Shown one piece after another: positions 62,453 to 64,000 of a DNA stretch of 64,000 bases (position 1 is the first letter of the stretch; the number at the start of each line of letters is the position of its first letter). Origin of the DNA: Sphingobacterium sp. HMA12 (lineage in GTDB: Bacteria; Bacteroidota; Bacteroidia; Sphingobacteriales; Sphingobacteriaceae). The notes beneath the pieces are model-generated. The model ran no database searches. It was not told the origin of the DNA and saw only the letters and a list, made by a program, of their open reading frames with translations. The position numbers were made by a program, and so were the translations under genes. Where the stretch lies: the NCBI RefSeq assembly GCF_002933815.1, contig NZ_BEYR01000001.1, positions 1,156,659-1,220,658 on the forward strand. Reading direction: 5' to 3'.

Positions 62453-64000
62453 ATGATAAAAAGATCTAATCTATGCGCTGCCTTATTGGATAAGGTAGTA
62501 CTTATAATGCTGTTCGCATTGTTTTTCAATCTTGTTAATTGTTCTTTAAATGTATTGAAGAACATAAGAGCTTTTATTGTATTAGCTCTTATGTGTTTTA
62601 TGTTTAGTTTATCGGCTCAGACGCCCCGCAAGGACAGCGGGGCGGAGGGACCTTTAACAGTATCTGGTACAATAGTTTCGGTACTCGATGGTAAACCGAT
62701 ACAAGGGGTATCTGTTCGTATTGAAGATGAAAAGGGTAGAGCATCCACCAAAAGTGACGGCTCCTTTGCCATTAAAGTAATAGCTAAAAAAGGCAAAATC
62801 TTATTCTCTCATCTAGGATATAATGCCCAATCATTGACTTATACCGCTGGAGTATCAATTAATATTCAATTGATACCTATTGATAATAGACTGGATGAAG
62901 TGGAGGTTGTCAATACGGGTTATCAGCGCATCTCAAAGGAAAGGACGGTCGGCAGTGTCGATGTACTAGATCAAAAGCTGATCGACAGATCGGTCTCATC
63001 TAATATACTTTCTAGAATAAATGGGCTTACAACAGGGCTTCAACTGCCGAAAATCAATAGCAACGAGGGCGGAAATCAGCCTGAATTTACCATCCGGGGC
63101 AAAAGTACTTTATTTGCGAACGCGGAGCCTCTGATCGTTGTAGATGGCTTTCCCTATGACGGTGGATTAAGTAGCCTCAATCCTGCAGATATCGCTTCGA
63201 TCTCTATCTTAAAGGATGCCGCTGCGGCTTCTATATGGGGTGCTCGCTCGGGCAATGGAGTTGTTGTTATCAGTACTAAACAAGGCAATAAAGACCGACT
63301 TTCCTTATCTGCCGAAGTGATCCAGAGCATCGCTGATAAACCTGATCTTTATTATAGCAAATTTATATCAAGCAGTGATTTTATTGACGTAGAGAAGTTT
63401 CTCTACGAAAAGGGCGCTTACAATGCTCGCTTGAAGACTGGCTATCAACCGGTGTCACCGGTGGTGGAGATATTGGATAAAATGAGTAAAGGCCAATTAT
63501 CATATGAACTAGGCAATGAGATAATAGATGCTTATCGTCTAAAAGACAATCGTATACAGAGATTGAAATACTTATATCAAATACCTTTCGAACAACAGTA
63601 TAATCTGGCGATTTCAAGACCTTTTAAGGATGGTAGTTTTTATATTTCGGGCGGTCTCAATCGATCGGATCAGGCAACTAAATATACCCAAAATGAGCGC
63701 AAGACACTCTTGATGAAATACGATCAGCGCTTTCTGAATGATCGGCTCAACTTTTCCTTTCAGACCAATCTGACTGATAGAAAAACGCAGAATGCACAGA
63801 ACAGCACAGCAATGTATCCTTACGAAGAATTGGTCTCGGCCGATGGTTCGCCAGTAGTAGTAACTGGCGGTATGCGCAATAGCTATGTAGATACTGTCGG
63901 CAATGGGAATCTACTCGACTGGTACTATAATCCACTGACGGATCTCGGTAAAGGTATGTCTACCAGTTCGCTGTTCAATCTGCGGCTTAATGGCGGTATA
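62453..64000 (+). CDS. SusC/RagA-family TonB-linked outer-membrane protein (runs off the right edge)
   Basis: Seen: 516 codons to the window edge. Start at 62453; a long N-terminal leader with two hydrophobic stretches ends at LSAQT. A CarboxypepD_reg-like domain (about 62-145, VSGTIVSVLDGKPIQGVSV) is followed by the plug (VVNTGYQRISKERTVGSV, LIVVDGFPYDGG, LKDAAAASIWGARSGNGVVV), all SusC hallmarks. Known: it forms an outer-membrane channel with a SusD lipoprotein for glycans or peptides. SusD would lie to the right of the window. Confidence 0.95.
   Translation, partial: MIKRSNLCAALLDKVVLIMLFALFFNLVNCSLNVLKNIRAFIVLALMCFMFSLSAQTPRKDSGAEGPLTVSGTIVSVLDGKPIQGVSVRIEDEKGRASTKSDGSFAIKVIAKKGKILFSHLGYNAQSLTYTAGVSINIQLIPIDNRLDEVEVVNTGYQRISKERTVGSVDVLDQKLIDRSVSSNILSRINGLTTGLQLPKINSNEGGNQPEFTIRGKSTLFANAEPLIVVDGFPYDGGLSSLNPADIASISILKDAAAASIWGARSGNGVVVISTKQGNKDRLSLSAEVIQSIADKPDLYYSKFISSSDFIDVEKFLYEKGAYNARLKTGYQPVSPVVEILDKMSKGQLSYELGNEIIDAYRLKDNRIQRLKYLYQIPFEQQYNLAISRPFKDGSFYISGGLNRSDQATKYTQNERKTLLMKYDQRFLNDRLNFSFQTNLTDRKTQNAQNSTAMYPYEELVSADGSPVVVTGGMRNSYVDTVGNGNLLDWYYNPLTDLGKGMSTSSLFNLRLNGGI

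Overview
The window is an A+T-rich stretch of a Bacteroidota chromosome, most likely Sphingobacterium or a close relative. Supporting signs are a SusC/RagA receptor, an OMP_b-brl_3 receptor beside a LytS/LytTR pair, DUF4369-TlpA, TPR and transglutaminase secreted proteins, a ligase-polymerase LigD, genes without strong Shine-Dalgarno sites, and several TAnnTTTG -7 boxes typical of Bacteroidota. The genus is an inference. No rRNA or tRNA gene was seen.

The main character of the window is a heavily rearranged accessory region. Block A (1-3352) holds the 5' end of an MG2-like gene, a GNAT gene, DUF7660, a membrane protein, a cysteine-desulfurase relic and an HD phosphohydrolase. Most of it recurs at 17162-20740 with insertions and a frameshift. 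The MG2 end plus DUF7660 recurs at 44241-45196, where the MG2 gene is complete. The relic plus HD gene recurs at 29254-30111. A second duplicated block (9419-13543 and 30991-35332) begins with a YbjQ-family gene cut by a 3' fragment of an IS256-type element. It continues with an LRR membrane protein, DUF4241, a WapI-like gene and other small genes of the kind found as immunity genes of polymorphic toxins. No toxin gene is visible, so these look like orphan immunity arrays. Five YbjQ leader copies and four DUF7660 copies are scattered through the window.

Ordinary genes sit between the repeats: Crp/Fnr-RidA (3662-4705), an Rpn nuclease (5493-6476), ankyrin and transglutaminase proteins (7068-9198), an IS3 element with an A7G frameshift site (13635-14820), GtrA (16018-16527), a LytTR regulator/histidine kinase facing an outer-membrane receptor (24919-29245), an MBL hydrolase, TPR and TlpA proteins, and a repair cluster of LigD, a 99-aa protein and exonuclease III (39044-42253).

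Three stretches look like defence. At 21094-23134 a 524-aa protein with a C-terminal PD-(D/E)XK nuclease overlaps a 159-aa partner. At 46988-52921 five co-directional genes encode a two-TM coiled-coil protein, a one-TM helical protein, a Hanks-type kinase, a 116-aa protein and a PIN-like nuclease; this set is the best candidate for an undescribed system. At 54734-59201 there is a type II restriction-modification locus (C5 methyltransferase, divergent XRE controller and probable endonuclease) followed by a DUF4238 gene. An intact IS256-type element separates the last two.

The right end holds HTH-bearing and SUKH-like genes, an inverted-repeat structure with a consensus -7 box that may encode a small RNA (61596-61771), and the start of a SusC-type receptor running off the window.
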